Notes: generated from the letters alone by a model not told the origin. A DNA stretch of 64,000 nt from Pontibacillus chungwhensis (GCF_030166655.1 NZ_CP126446.1:3410001-3474000), one strand, 5' to 3'; shown: positions 1 to 11,565, numbered from the stretch's first letter. Translations and numbers: made by a program.

Positions 1-929
1 TATAGTAAGCCACCAATTGCAGAGAATTGATCAAATACCCAGACCAAACCATCTGTAATCGTGTTACCAAGACCAAACATTAACGGTCCGATTGCAATAA
101 AGGTTAAGAATCCTGTTACAAGTAAAGCGACAGGACCTACAACAAGTAACTGTACGGAATCCGGTATCCGGTTACGTAGGAACACTTCAATCTTCGCTAA
201 TACGTAAGAAGCTAATAACACCGGAAGAACCTGACCTTGATACCCGATCTTCTCGACTTCAAGTCCGAATAAATTCCACGTTGGCACTCGGCCTTCTTTC
301 ACAGCATTTCCGTAGTCCCATGCGTTCAAAAGCTCTGGATGGACAAGGATTAAACCAAGTACGATACCAAGTAGCGGATTCCCGCCAAATTTCTTAACCG
401 CTGACCAACCGATCAGTCCGGGCAAGAAGGCAAAGGCCGTGTTCGCAATTAAATTAATAATGCCAGCTAGGTCTGCCCACTGCGGGTGCACGGCAATAAG
501 AGATTGCCCATCATAAAAGATATCCTCTTGAGCGAGGATGTTGTGAATCCCCATTAGAAGTCCGGCGGTAACAATGGCCGGTAGAATTGGGATGAAAATA
601 TCCGCAAGTGTCTTAATGGCTTTTTGAAGCGGATTCATTTTTTCAGAAGATGCTTGTTTCACATCATCTTTACTTGCTTCTCCAACGCCTAACTCCACCA
701 TCTCTTTGTAAACCTTATCTACAGTCCCTTGACCAATTACGACTTGGAACTGTCCATTTGTTGAGAACGATCCCTTAACCGCTTCCAATTTTTCTAATTC
801 TTCTTGATTCACTTTACTTTCATCATGCAAAGATAACCGTAAACGAGTCACACAGTGTGTAGCAGCTTGTATATTTTCTTTGCCACCAACTTGCTCGATA
901 ATTTGTTGAGCTTGTTTTTTTAAGTTCAT
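1..929 (-). CDS. treP: Trehalose-specific PTS EIIBC component, 5' part only
   Basis: The gene runs off the window edge, so only about the first 309 codons are seen. The product would import and phosphorylate trehalose as part of the phosphoenolpyruvate phosphotransferase system in the membrane. An N-terminal EIIB domain (about residues 1-85) carries the phosphocysteine motif THCVTRLR near residue 26. A linker rich in K, E and S leads to the EIIC membrane domain, with segments such as LADIFIPILPAIVTAGLL and NPLLGIVLGLILVHP. These segments match my memory of B. subtilis TreP closely. The ATG start follows a GGGAGAGGGGAT ribosome site. Upstream lie two TreR-like palindromes and a cre-like site, which support trehalose over sucrose or beta-glucoside as substrate. 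treA and treR would be expected beyond the window but are not visible. Confidence 0.88.
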   Translation of the reverse strand, partial: MNLKKQAQQIIEQVGGKENIQAATHCVTRLRLSLHDESKVNQEELEKLEAVKGSFSTNGQFQVVIGQGTVDKVYKEMVELGVGEASKDDVKQASSEKMNPLQKAIKTLADIFIPILPAIVTAGLLMGIHNILAQEDIFYDGQSLIAVHPQWADLAGIINLIANTAFAFLPGLIGWSAVKKFGGNPLLGIVLGLILVHPELLNAWDYGNAVKEGRVPTWNLFGLEVEKIGYQGQVLPVLLASYVLAKIEVFLRNRIPDSVQLLVVGPVALLVTGFLTFIAIGPLMFGLGNTITDGLVWVFDQFSAIGGLL

Positions 930-964
930 AGTGATCCCCTCTCCCACTATAATCTGATTCTATA

Positions 965-978
965 TAAAAACGCTTTCT
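965..978 (-). promoter_or_regulatory. cre-like CcpA site before treP
   Basis: On the minus strand this reads AGAAAGCGTTTTTA, which fits 12 of 14 positions of the cre consensus TGWAANCGNTNNCW. It lies between the proximal TreR-like palindrome and the treP start, where roadblock-type catabolite repression would work. CcpA binding is inferred. Confidence 0.5.
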
Positions 979-986
979 TAATAACT

Positions 987-996
987 TGTATATACA
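987..996. promoter_or_regulatory. TreR-like operator, promoter-proximal copy
   Basis: Perfect palindrome TGTATATACA upstream of treP. It matches the TTGTATATACAA type of palindrome known for the GntR-family repressor TreR of B. subtilis. A second identical copy lies 32 bp away, about three helical turns, as expected for paired operators on one face of the DNA. Confidence 0.65.
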
Positions 997-1018
997 TGAT
1001 AGCGCATCCAATTTAATT

Positions 1019-1028
1019 TGTATATACA
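1019..1028. promoter_or_regulatory. TreR-like operator, distal copy
   Basis: Second copy of the palindrome TGTATATACA. Four further flanking bases also match the first copy (TTGTATATACAT in both). The pair brackets the region where the treP promoter must lie, but I could not pick a convincing -35/-10 pair. Confidence 0.65.
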
Positions 1029-1145
1029 TCTATTTAATTTCAGAATATTTTATTTTTTTTGAGCGCATAACTCCTCTGAAAACCCAGTCTAACTAGGTTT
1101 AATTCCAAGAGCAGGGGTGTAAAGTATACAAAAGGAGATGATCGT

Positions 1146-1523
1146 ATGAAAAAGAAGCATTTGGTGTTCTATGACGCTCAGTGTCCATTCTGTTATCACG
1201 TAAAACTTGTCCTTAGGAAATTGGATTGGTTTAACAAAGTAGATTGGGTATCCGTCCAAGAAGTAGATGAAGCGCCTGTCGAGTACCCATACTTACAATA
1301 CCGCGACATTTATGATGAAATTCATATGCTGACTTCTTCAGGCAGTTTAAAAGAAGGGTACTACGCAATTCGTAAACTCCTAAGCTCCCTTCCGCTAACC
1401 GTGCCTATTAGTCTTCTGCTCTACATTCCCTTTGCAGATCGTGTCGGGTCGCCCCTTTACAAATGGTTCTCCCGCCACCGCTATCAATGGTTTGGTCAGT
1501 ACAATGAGCCTCGCTATGCATAA
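1146..1523 (+). CDS. DCC-family thiol-disulfide oxidoreductase (DUF393)
   Basis: A 125-residue protein with the family's N-terminal YDAQCPFC motif, in which two cysteines separated by two residues form the presumed redox site. The family is predicted to be thioredoxin-like, but substrates are not established. The C-terminal half contains the usual R-x-LL...PL pattern and ends with YKWFSRHRYQWFG. The start follows a good ribosome site (AAAGGAG, 8 bases before the ATG). The gene stands alone between treP and a dehydrogenase gene and ends at a strong terminator, so it is probably monocistronic. Confidence 0.8.
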   Translation: MKKKHLVFYDAQCPFCYHVKLVLRKLDWFNKVDWVSVQEVDEAPVEYPYLQYRDIYDEIHMLTSSGSLKEGYYAIRKLLSSLPLTVPISLLLYIPFADRVGSPLYKWFSRHRYQWFGQYNEPRYA

Positions 1524-1546
1524 GGGTTCAGTAAAGAGATAACGGA

Positions 1547-1580
1547 AAGGCCAAGGAACCAGAGTTCCTTGGCCTTTTTA
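1547..1580 (+). terminator. Terminator after the DCC-family gene
   Basis: GGCCAAGGAAC pairs perfectly with GTTCCTTGGCC around a 4-base loop, followed by TTTTTAT. It sits 23 bases after the stop codon. Confidence 0.9.
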
Positions 1581-1716
1581 TATCGTTTTATATGCTCCAT
1601 TTCACACCTAACAGTTCCATATTTTTGAATAAAACAAAGAGGAATAGCTCGTTTTTTGTCGAATATGTTAAATAGATCCAGTAAATGAGCTCTTGGAATT
1701 TGAAGGAGGATAAATA

Positions 1717-2610
1717 ATGGACTATAAACAGATTACGATTGCGGGCGGTGGGGTTTTAGGAAGTCAAATCGCCTTTCAATCCGCCTTTTATGGATTTGAA
1801 GTTACCGTTTACGACATTACCGAAGAGGCTTTAGAAGAAACGGATAACCGATTCAAAAAGTATATGGGAATTTACCAGAACGCTCTCGAGGCAACAGAAG
1901 AACAAGTGGACGCTACATATAAACGTATAAGTATGTCTACAGACCTCAAAGAAGCGGTAAAACAAGCAGATTTGGTTGTAGAAGCGATACCGGAAGTGGT
2001 GGCCATTAAAGAAGAGTTCTACACGAAACTTGGGAAGTTAGCACCTGACCATACAGTCTTCGCTTCCAACTCTTCAACATTTTTACCGAGTCAATTCGCT
2101 GAATTCACAGGCCGCCCTGAAAAATTCTTAGCCCTGCACTTTGCTAATGAAATTTGGAATAACAACATCGGAGAAGTCATGAAACACGAAGGAACAGACG
2201 AGAAACACTTTGAAGATCTATTAGAATTTGCAGGAGCAATCGGAATGGTACCGATCCCGATCTATAAAGAACAACCAGGATACATCTTAAATTCCCTATT
2301 AGTCCCCTTACTATCAGCCGCACAAAGCTTACTCATCAAAGGCGTATCAGACCCTGAAACCATCGACAGAACATGGATGATCTCAACAGGCGCACCCGTC
2401 GGACCATTCGCCTTCCTAGACATCATCGGCCTACACACTCCGTACAACCTCCAAAAAGCCAAAGGAGACGCAGGAGACGAAGAAGCAGCCAAAATCGCCG
2501 AATACCTAAAAACCGAATACATCGACAAAGGTCACACAGGCAAACTAGCCGGAAAAGGATTCTATGACTACCCAAACCCACGTTACCGGGAGAAAGACTT
2601 TTTGAAGTAA
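1717..2610 (+). CDS. 3-hydroxyacyl-CoA dehydrogenase family protein
   Basis: A 297-residue NAD-dependent dehydrogenase of the 3-hydroxybutyryl-CoA dehydrogenase family. The N-terminal Rossmann fold starts with TIAGGGVLGSQIA (G-x-G-x-x-G type) and has an acidic residue at the end of the second strand (VYDI), indicating NAD rather than NADP. SNSSTFLPS and LALHFANEIW correspond to the conserved Ser and catalytic His region, and the helical C-terminal domain includes YILNSLLVPLLSAA. It lacks neighbours from beta-oxidation or butanoate pathways, so the real substrate could be a different beta-hydroxy acid. AAGGAGGAT lies 7 bases before the ATG. The 3' third is unusually A- and C-rich at third codon positions compared with its 5' part. 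Confidence 0.82.
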   Translation: MDYKQITIAGGGVLGSQIAFQSAFYGFEVTVYDITEEALEETDNRFKKYMGIYQNALEATEEQVDATYKRISMSTDLKEAVKQADLVVEAIPEVVAIKEEFYTKLGKLAPDHTVFASNSSTFLPSQFAEFTGRPEKFLALHFANEIWNNNIGEVMKHEGTDEKHFEDLLEFAGAIGMVPIPIYKEQPGYILNSLLVPLLSAAQSLLIKGVSDPETIDRTWMISTGAPVGPFAFLDIIGLHTPYNLQKAKGDAGDEEAAKIAEYLKTEYIDKGHTGKLAGKGFYDYPNPRYREKDFLK

Positions 2611-2701
2611 GGAGCACAACCTTTAGATAATTTTATTTTTCTTTTGTAAAGCGAAGCAGATCTTTGGGTCGTTTCGTATTTCCGTTTCCCCCTAATATGG
2701 A

Positions 2702-2828
2702 TAGGTGGTTCGGGAAATTGCGAGACTCCTGTGGCAATAGGAGCCTAGGGGAGACCCCACAGAGAGCGTAGCGAACGAGGAGGCTTCCCAGCTCGCCACG
2801 GAAAGCGAGTGATTTCCCGAACCACCTA
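2702..2828. repeat. Long palindromic repeat, class 1, copy A
   Basis: A 127-bp element between two genes. Its ends are complementary (TAGGTGGTTCGGGAAAT and ATTTCCCGAACCACCTA). Inside are the class landmarks GCGAGACTCC, GAGACCCC, GAGGAGGCT, CAGCTCGCC and GGAAAGCGAGT. Copies B and C near 19.3-19.6 kb have the same landmarks but different end arms. No protein is encoded. The rest of the gap from 2611 to 2944 holds nothing else I can identify. Confidence 0.85.
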
Positions 2829-2944
2829 CGCTCAAATTCCGGCAAACGGAAACATGAAGGAATGACTTTAAACCCCGGTGGTACAATACTTTTATAGGAT
2901 GTTATAATGAGACGTACAATAATAAAAGAACACCTGGAGGCTTT

Positions 2945-3382
2945 ATGCTAACATTTGAACAAAAACTAGCGATTATAGAATCTTTCCCGGAATTAAAACG
3001 TAACGACGTCTCCCTTGGACGCGTCAATTTCCACTACGAAGAAAGCGTGATGGATAAGAAAAACGTCGTCTATCACCTGCACCCCAATGGAAACGGCTTT
3101 GTTTTCGGCTATTATATTGATGGCGTAGAAACTGATGACCGCGGCATGGTCAACATCCGCGACTTCTCAGAAGAAGACATCAAGGCCATCGTTCGCGATG
3201 CCATTGATTCATTATCTCAGCCAGACCAGGAAACATGGGTCAACGACGAAGGACATACACTAGCACTTGTATTCGACTTTGACCTTTGGAATATCTATGC
3301 AGGAGACATGCTCGACGGAACCTTCCCGACCTACTCTGCTGCTACAGATTACCTGGAACAAGAAGGCTTCAAGCGTCAATAA
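2945..3382 (+). CDS. Conserved hypothetical protein, 145 aa
   Basis: I do not recognise a named family. The protein is soluble, with no signal peptide or membrane segment. It has a short helical start (FEQKLAIIESFPELKRND), a central beta-rich part with YHLHPNGNGFVFGYYIDG, and an acidic C-terminal half. A run of aromatic and acidic residues, ALVFDFDLWNIYAGDMLDG, looks like a conserved core. The ATG follows CTGGAGG at a good distance, and a strong hairpin ends the transcript. Base and codon use resemble the neighbours, so it looks native. The coding potential is convincing; the function is unknown. Confidence 0.7.
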   Translation: MLTFEQKLAIIESFPELKRNDVSLGRVNFHYEESVMDKKNVVYHLHPNGNGFVFGYYIDGVETDDRGMVNIRDFSEEDIKAIVRDAIDSLSQPDQETWVNDEGHTLALVFDFDLWNIYAGDMLDGTFPTYSAATDYLEQEGFKRQ

Positions 3383-3389
3383 CCTCAAA

Positions 3390-3427
3390 TAAACAGTGCC
3401 TATTCCTTGTTGGAATAGGCACTGTTT
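3390..3427. terminator. Bidirectional terminator between convergent genes
   Basis: AAACAGTGCCTATTCC pairs with GGAATAGGCACTGTTT, with A- and T-runs on both sides. It serves the 145-aa gene on the plus strand and the hydrolase gene on the minus strand. Confidence 0.9.
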
Positions 3428-4162
3428 TTAGTTTGCGAGCCAATTACTGATCAGTTCAACCGTCTGATCTCGCTGCTTTTCGCCTGAAATGGTTGCTTTT
3501 TGGTCCCCTTCTTGAAACCCATAGCTACCAAATTGACCGTGGTTCGCTCCGCCTAAGTCAATATAGGTATGATCTTCCGGTACGTAATTTTTTCCTTCTT
3601 TATATTTCTCGCGGTTCATTACCCCATCGTTCTCTCCTGTGATCGACAAGAAAGACAAGTCCGTGCCACTAAGGTCACCGCCTTCATCCGGGTAAGCACC
3701 AAGTAAAAAGATGCCTTCAAGGAGATCTTCATGTTCCGCAGCGTATCTCGCCGCCATGGCTCCACCTAATGAATGTCCCCCAATGACGTAAGAGCGATTC
3801 CCCTTTTCTTCTATTAACTCATCTGCCTTATCTTGAGCCAGCACGGCCAAATTAAGAGGCATCTTCAAAATGTAAGTCGGATACCCGTTTTCAGCAAGCT
3901 TATGAGCCAACGGAGCATAACTCTCTGGCTCCACTAAACCACCCGGATAGAAAAGAATGCTCGTGTCTTCCGCTTCTGTTGGAAGAAAGGAAATCCAGTC
4001 GCCCTTTTGCTCTACATCTATTTCATTTGTTCCTTTCATAGCTTCAATCGCTACTTGTGTGGGTTCATAAGGCTGTAAATAAACATACCCTGCAATCCCA
4101 ACGGCTATAACAAGAACGCCTAACAAGGCTAAGAGCTTTTGCCACCACTTCCACTTCTTCAT
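3428..4162 (-). CDS. Membrane-anchored alpha/beta hydrolase
   Basis: A 244-residue enzyme of the alpha/beta hydrolase fold (dienelactone hydrolase-like). A basic N-terminus (MKKWKWWQK) followed by LLALLGVLVIAVGIAGYVYL anchors it with the catalytic domain outside the cell. GGHSLGGAMAARYA contains the nucleophile Ser; ITGENDG supplies the likely acid and GGANHGQFG the His, completing the triad. The substrate is unknown. An ATG 69 bases further upstream is possible, but the chosen start has a GTAGGTGG ribosome site and begins directly with the signal anchor. It faces the CPBP protease gene divergently. Confidence 0.82.
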   Translation of the reverse strand: MKKWKWWQKLLALLGVLVIAVGIAGYVYLQPYEPTQVAIEAMKGTNEIDVEQKGDWISFLPTEAEDTSILFYPGGLVEPESYAPLAHKLAENGYPTYILKMPLNLAVLAQDKADELIEEKGNRSYVIGGHSLGGAMAARYAAEHEDLLEGIFLLGAYPDEGGDLSGTDLSFLSITGENDGVMNREKYKEGKNYVPEDHTYIDLGGANHGQFGSYGFQEGDQKATISGEKQRDQTVELISNWLAN

Positions 4163-4290
4163 CACGCCACCTACTCTGTGTTGTTTTGTTACCAGCTTAT
4201 CACAGAAACAAACCTTTTTACTGTCCCACACTCCCTTATGTTCAAAATAACACTTTTAGTGTAAAATGTAACTAAAAAGGAGTTGGTACT

Positions 4291-4947
4291 ATGAATCGGG
4301 CCAAAATCGTCGTTGGGACCTCTTTTCTTGTTAGTCTGTTTCTATATATCTTCGAACAAGGTATCGGCATGCCTTATCCGGTAAAAACAGCTGTTAAACT
4401 CCTCTTGTTCATCGGAGTCCCTTTTCTATTCTATGCGTACTTCCCTAAACCACATCTGAAAAAGAAAAAAGAACAATGGAAATCTCCACTGCTCTTCGGC
4501 ATTGTAGCGTTTGTTGTTCTCCTATGTAGTTATTGGCTAACGAAAGATCTGATTGATTTTACAGAAATACGATCTTATCTTAAAAGGGACCTTGGCATAA
4601 CACCTACAACCTTTTATGCTGTCGGGTTTTATATCATTCTCGGTAACTCTTGGATCGAAGAATGGTTCTTCCGGGGTTTTATCTTTCAAAACCTTCTATC
4701 CCTTGGTAAAAGACGGATTGGATATGTATATTCGTCAGGTTTATTTGCGTTGTACCATTTAGCAAGTATTCAAGGGTGGTTCTCTCTTCCCCTTACACTG
4801 GTGGCACTTGCAGGATTGTTTGGCATTGGCATGTTTTTCTCTTTCTTAACGGAGAAGGCAGGAACGTATAAAGGATCTTGGATAGTCCACATGATCGCCG
4901 ATCTTGCTATTATACTTATTGGGTTACATGCCTTCGGTTGGTACTAG
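4291..4947 (+). CDS. CPBP family intramembrane glutamic endopeptidase
   Basis: A 218-residue polytopic membrane protein of the CPBP (CAAX protease, bacteriocin-processing) family. It has about six hydrophobic segments. The three signature motifs are present: IEEWFFRG (E-E-x-x-x-R), ALYHLASIQGW with the motif-2 His, and SWIVHMIAD with the motif-3 His followed by Asp rather than the more usual Asn. Members cleave substrates inside membranes, but the substrate here cannot be inferred. AAAGGAG precedes the ATG. The stop codon overlaps the 3' end of the lipoprotein gene on the other strand by four bases. Confidence 0.85.
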   Translation: MNRAKIVVGTSFLVSLFLYIFEQGIGMPYPVKTAVKLLLFIGVPFLFYAYFPKPHLKKKKEQWKSPLLFGIVAFVVLLCSYWLTKDLIDFTEIRSYLKRDLGITPTTFYAVGFYIILGNSWIEEWFFRGFIFQNLLSLGKRRIGYVYSSGLFALYHLASIQGWFSLPLTLVALAGLFGIGMFFSFLTEKAGTYKGSWIVHMIADLAIILIGLHAFGWY

Positions 4948-5339
4948 ATTGTACTCATCTGACGGTCTTCCACTTGATGTTCCATCAGCTTCAGATCCTC
5001 TCGATCAGGGTCATACTCATACTTCCAGTAGTTCTTATATTCCTGTCCATCTTGCTCCCACGTTTTCTGTAAATAGATAATATAGGAATTGTCTTTGTTC
5101 TCTACCTTTACGTCTGAAGAAAAAGTTGTATCTAGCTTGCCAGCACTTTGGGTTTGGACGATTTTGGCTTCTTCATCACTTCCTTGGAGCGCCGGGAAAT
5201 CAGGATGTCTTAATAACGCCTCTTCCAGCGCTTCATTGGAATGTTCTTCTACTCCGTTACTCGTTGAACTAGAGGAACATCCGGCTGCTATAACAAGAGA
5301 AAGCATGAGAGTTATATAGGTCAACAGATGTCTTTTCAA
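4944..5339 (-). CDS. Small lipoprotein of unknown function
   Basis: A 131-residue predicted lipoprotein. The chosen TTG start follows GGAGGAGGG by 8 bases and gives the signal peptide MKRHLLTYITLMLSLVIAAG, with cysteine directly after AAG as the lipidation site (lipobox IAAGC). A longer frame to an ATG 33 bases upstream would bury the ribosome site. The mature part is acidic and rich in E, D, Q and Y, including WEQDGQEYKNYWKYEYD. I recognise no family. The 3' end overlaps the convergent protease gene. Confidence 0.7.
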   Translation of the reverse strand: MKRHLLTYITLMLSLVIAAGCSSSSTSNGVEEHSNEALEEALLRHPDFPALQGSDEEAKIVQTQSAGKLDTTFSSDVKVENKDNSYIIYLQKTWEQDGQEYKNYWKYEYDPDREDLKLMEHQVEDRQMSTI

Positions 5340-5451
5340 TACGAAATCCCTCCTCCCCACTCCCATACCCATCTCACATAAATCTACTCCTTTTCCTTTT
5401 AGAATTTTTATATGCTAAAGTAAAAAAGAATCTACATACTAGGAGTCGATT

Positions 5452-6471
5452 ATGATGAAACCCATACAAACTGCACTGATTGGATACGGATTATCTGGCC
5501 AAGTCTTTCATGCTCCCTTCTTAAAGACGATGCCTCAATATGAACTCGTAGCCGTATCTACATCTAAAGCAGAAAAAGCCAAGCAAGAGTTAGGGGATGT
5601 GACGGTTGTAGCCACGCCTGAAGATATTGTACAAGACAAAGAGATTGAGCTTGTTATCATTACAGCCCCAAATGAATATCACTATCCGTTGGCAAAGGCT
5701 GCCCTAAAAGCCGGGAAACATGTTGTCATGGAAAAGCCCTTTGTCGTCCATAGCCAAGAAGGAAAAGAATTAGTAGAAATCGCTAAAGATCAAGAGCGAA
5801 TCATTAGCCCTTTCCATAACAGACGTTGGGATGATGACTTCTTAACCGTCAAAAAGTTAATCTCAAGCGGTGCACTCGGGCAGATCACAAGTTACGAAGC
5901 CCACTATGACCGATACCGCCCACAAGTACGGGATCGCTGGAGAGAGAAAGATGTTCCTGGAGCTGGGATATTATATGACCTGGGGGCACATCTTATTGAT
6001 CAAGCTCTTCATCTGTTCGGCAAACCGGATCAAGTTCATGGAATAACGAAAGCTCAGCGTGCTGGGGCTGAAGTGGATGATTACTTTCACATTATGCTTG
6101 AGTACAGTCCTTTACAAGTCATCCTTCACTCGAGTTCATTTGTACGCGCAGCGGGCCCTAAATTCGAGGTCCATGGAACAGAAGGAAGCTTCATTAAATA
6201 CGGAACAGATCCTCAGGAGAATCAGTTAAAAGAAGGAAAGGTACCAGGAGATGACGGATGGGGAGTAAGCCATGAAGAAAATGATGGTGTACTCACAAAT
6301 GACAAGCATCCAGAAGGGATACGGATTCCGACAGAGACCGGCCGTTATGAATCGTATTACGAACAATTAGCGGAAGGGATTCGCAAGGGTGAGTCCCTGC
6401 CTGTTACAGGTCAGGAAGGACTTGAGGTTATTGAAATCATAGAGTCTATTCTACAAGCATCCCGGCCCTAA
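5452..6471 (+). CDS. iolW: Gfo/Idh/MocA oxidoreductase, IolW-like
   Basis: A 339-residue NAD(P)-dependent dehydrogenase. The N-terminal Rossmann fold begins ALIGYGLSGQVFHAPF, and EKPFV carries the catalytic-region Lys typical of the family. Stretches such as HNRRWDDDFLTVKKLIS, YDLGAHLIDQALHLFG and the YRP...RWREK segment agree well with B. subtilis IolW (YvaA), the NADP-dependent scyllo-inositol dehydrogenase. Related E. coli proteins of the YdgJ/YhhX group look similar, so the sugar substrate remains uncertain. It has no inositol genes beside it. AGGAGTCGATT precedes the start. Confidence 0.78.
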   Translation: MMKPIQTALIGYGLSGQVFHAPFLKTMPQYELVAVSTSKAEKAKQELGDVTVVATPEDIVQDKEIELVIITAPNEYHYPLAKAALKAGKHVVMEKPFVVHSQEGKELVEIAKDQERIISPFHNRRWDDDFLTVKKLISSGALGQITSYEAHYDRYRPQVRDRWREKDVPGAGILYDLGAHLIDQALHLFGKPDQVHGITKAQRAGAEVDDYFHIMLEYSPLQVILHSSSFVRAAGPKFEVHGTEGSFIKYGTDPQENQLKEGKVPGDDGWGVSHEENDGVLTNDKHPEGIRIPTETGRYESYYEQLAEGIRKGESLPVTGQEGLEVIEIIESILQASRP

Positions 6472-6597
6472 TGTGCTGAAGTAACCGCTAGTAAAATGCA
6501 CTTTGAAAGACAATGCTTTTGGCCTCGTGATAAACTAAACTTGTTCTTAAATTGAGATTCTCAAGATAAATAGGAACCAATGAAGGAGGCCATACAG

Positions 6598-7719
6598 ATG
6601 AGTGATCGTAAATATATGTTTGATTCCTACTCGTTACCGTCTGGCGTAACGTTAAAAAACCGTGTGCTACTTGCACCTATGACAAACTTCTTGTCTAATG
6701 ATGATGGAAGTGTATCAGATAAAGAACTAGAATATTATAAACGCCGTTCCGGTGGCGTAGGCGCCGTTATTACGGCTTGTGCAAACGTAAATGAGTACGG
6801 GAAAGGCTTTGACGGTGAGATCGGCGTTCACCGTGACGACCTGATTCCAAGCCTAAGCAAATTAGCTGATGCGATTCATGAGAAAGGTTCAAAAGCCATT
6901 CTTCAAATTTTCCATGGCGGTCGCATGTGCCCTCCACATCTTATCCCAAATGAAGATGTAGTAAGCGCAAGTGCCGTGGCTGCCCTTCGTCCTAATTCCC
7001 CTACTCCAAGGGAAATGACGGAAGAAGAAATTCAGCAAACCATCGCTGACTTCGGCGAGGCTACACGCCGCGCAATTGAAGCCGGCTTTGACGGTGTTGA
7101 AATTCACGGAGCGAATACGTATCTGTTACAACAGTTCTTCTCTCCACACTCTAACCGCCGGGAAGACCAGTGGGGCGGTTCTGTAGAAGACCGTATGAAC
7201 TTCCCTCTAGCTGTAGTAGAATCGGTAAAAGCTGCTGTATCACAGCATGCGAAGAATGAGTTTGTAGTAGGTTACCGTTTATCTCCTGAAGAACGTGAAG
7301 AACCAGGAATTACAATGGACGATACGCTACAGCTTGTAGATGTCCTAGCTAAACAAGACCTGGATTACCTTCACATTTCACTGTCTAGCTTTAATCAAGG
7401 ATCTATGAGAGATGAGAATGATACACGCCCACGTATTGATCTGATTCAAGAACGTGTAGGTAACATCATCCCTGTGATGGGCGTTGGTAGTCTCCATACA
7501 CCAGACGACGTAGAAGGTGCTCTTGAAAAAGTGCCAATGGTTTCCCTTGGCCGTGAGATGCTAATGGAGCCAGACTGGGTCGAAAAAGTAGCCAAAGGCG
7601 AAGAAGACCAAATCCGTACAGCAATGAAGCTAAATCAACAAGAAGAACTAGCCATTCCAGAACCAATGTGGACCAACATCCTAAGCGTTCCAAACTGGTT
7701 CCCTAAAGAAGAAGAATAA
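6598..7719 (+). CDS. NADH:flavin oxidoreductase, old yellow enzyme family
   Basis: A 373-residue FMN enzyme of the old yellow enzyme family, similar to B. subtilis YqiG. The TIM-barrel starts with LPSGVTLKNRVLLAPMTNFLS. The FMN- and substrate-contacting segments ILQIFHGGRM, FDGVEIHGANTYLLQQFFSPHSNRRED and GVGSLHTPDD are all present. These proteins reduce activated C=C bonds such as enones or nitro-compounds. The ATG used here follows AAGGAGG by 8 bases; another ATG 18 bases upstream lies before the ribosome site and is rejected. A strong hairpin follows the gene. Confidence 0.87.
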   Translation: MSDRKYMFDSYSLPSGVTLKNRVLLAPMTNFLSNDDGSVSDKELEYYKRRSGGVGAVITACANVNEYGKGFDGEIGVHRDDLIPSLSKLADAIHEKGSKAILQIFHGGRMCPPHLIPNEDVVSASAVAALRPNSPTPREMTEEEIQQTIADFGEATRRAIEAGFDGVEIHGANTYLLQQFFSPHSNRREDQWGGSVEDRMNFPLAVVESVKAAVSQHAKNEFVVGYRLSPEEREEPGITMDDTLQLVDVLAKQDLDYLHISLSSFNQGSMRDENDTRPRIDLIQERVGNIIPVMGVGSLHTPDDVEGALEKVPMVSLGREMLMEPDWVEKVAKGEEDQIRTAMKLNQQEELAIPEPMWTNILSVPNWFPKEEE

Positions 7720-7741
7720 ATTTATATCTTATCTATAAACC

Positions 7742-7775
7742 AAGAGCTGCCTCCATCTAGGAGGCAGCTCTTTTC
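7742..7775 (+). terminator. Terminator after the old yellow enzyme gene
   Basis: AAGAGCTGCCTCC pairs with GGAGGCAGCTCTT across a 5-base loop, followed by TTTTC. Confidence 0.9.
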
Positions 7776-7786
7776 ACTTTATGACA

Positions 7787-7875
7787 GGGTGCCAGACACC
7801 CTTTACCCCTTCACAGCACTACCACGTGTCAGACACGCTTTATCTCTTCACAGCACTACCGCGTGTCTGACACGC
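7787..7875. repeat. Cluster of three GTGTCNGACAC elements
   Basis: Three short palindromic units lie in the gap between converging transcripts: GGGTGCCAGACACCC at 7787, CGTGTCAGACACG at 7825 and GCGTGTCTGACACGC at 7861. They are joined by near-repeats of CTTCACAGCACTACC. Other copies occur near 12.8, 43.4, 47.5, 48.8 and 58.6 kb. Confidence 0.8.
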
Positions 7876-7893
7876 TTCAGTACTTTACTGCAT

Positions 7894-7931
7894 AAAAAAG
7901 CCCCTTCATCCGGCCGAATGAAGGGGCTTTT
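7894..7931 (-). terminator. Terminator of the glycolytic operon
   Basis: On the minus strand AAAAGCCCCTTCATTC pairs with GGATGAAGGGGCTTTT around a GGCC-containing loop, ending in TTTTTTATG, directly after eno. Confidence 0.92.
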
Positions 7932-7943
7932 GGTTATAACCTA

Positions 7944-10787
<2,844 letters not shown>

Positions 10788-10795
<8 letters not shown>

Positions 10796-11549
10796 GTTTA
10801 CCTGCCTCCACTAGAGATAAGAAAGAATCAGGTTGTAAGCTTGCGCCACCTACTAGGGCACCATCAATATCAGATTGAGACATAAGTTCGTCAACATTAG
10901 CTGGTTTTACGCTACCGCCGTACTGAATACGGATCGCTTCTGCTGGTTCGCTGCCTGCAAACTCGCTTACTACTTTACGGATAGAAGCACACATTGCGTT
11001 CGCATCTTCAGCTGTAGCTGTCTTACCAGTACCGATTGCCCAGATAGGCTCATAAGCAATGATGACATCTTTAACTTGTTCATTTGTTAGGTCTTTAAGA
11101 GCAGCTTTCACTTGTGTTTCTACAACAGATTCAGCTTCACCGTTTTCACGTTGTTCATCTGTTTCGCCTACACAAACGATTGGTACAAGATTGTGTTTGA
11201 ATGCAGCGTGTGTCTTTTTGTTAACAGTTTCGTCTGTTTCAGCAAACAGTTCACGACGCTCAGAGTGACCTAGAACAACGTATGTTACTCCAAGATCTTT
11301 AAGCATTTCAGGACTTACTTCACCTGTGAATGCTCCACTCTCTTCAAAGTGCATGTTCTGCGCACCAATTTTAAGATCTGTACCTTCTGCTTGTTGAACA
11401 AGTTTAGGAAGGTATGGGAAAGGTGCTACAACAACAGATTCTACTTGATCGAATGAAGGAACTTGACCTTTTACTTCGTCAACGAACTGTGTAGCTTCGC
11501 CCATTAGCTTGTTCATTTTCCAGTTACCTGCAATGACTTGTTTACGCAT
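10788..11549 (-). CDS. tpiA: Triosephosphate isomerase
   Basis: Interconverts dihydroxyacetone phosphate and glyceraldehyde 3-phosphate. The 253-residue TIM barrel shows GNWKMNK (catalytic Lys), VLGHSERRE (catalytic His), [14 protein letters not shown] (catalytic Glu and flexible loop 6) and the phosphate-binding QYGGSVKP and GALVGGASL. The gene sits 16 bases after pgk with AGGTGAGGTGA before the ATG. Its end overlaps gpmI. Order and spacing are as in other Bacillus glycolytic operons. Confidence 0.98.
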
Positions 11550-11565
11550 ACTGTCACCTCACCTA

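Noticed and set aside
823-1029. 68-codon minus-strand frame upstream of treP
   Set aside because: It covers the treP operators and the treP start in another frame. No ribosome site fits.
2373-2567. 64-codon Arg-rich frame inside the hydroxyacyl-CoA dehydrogenase gene
   Set aside because: A shifted frame of an A/C-rich coding stretch; no initiation site.
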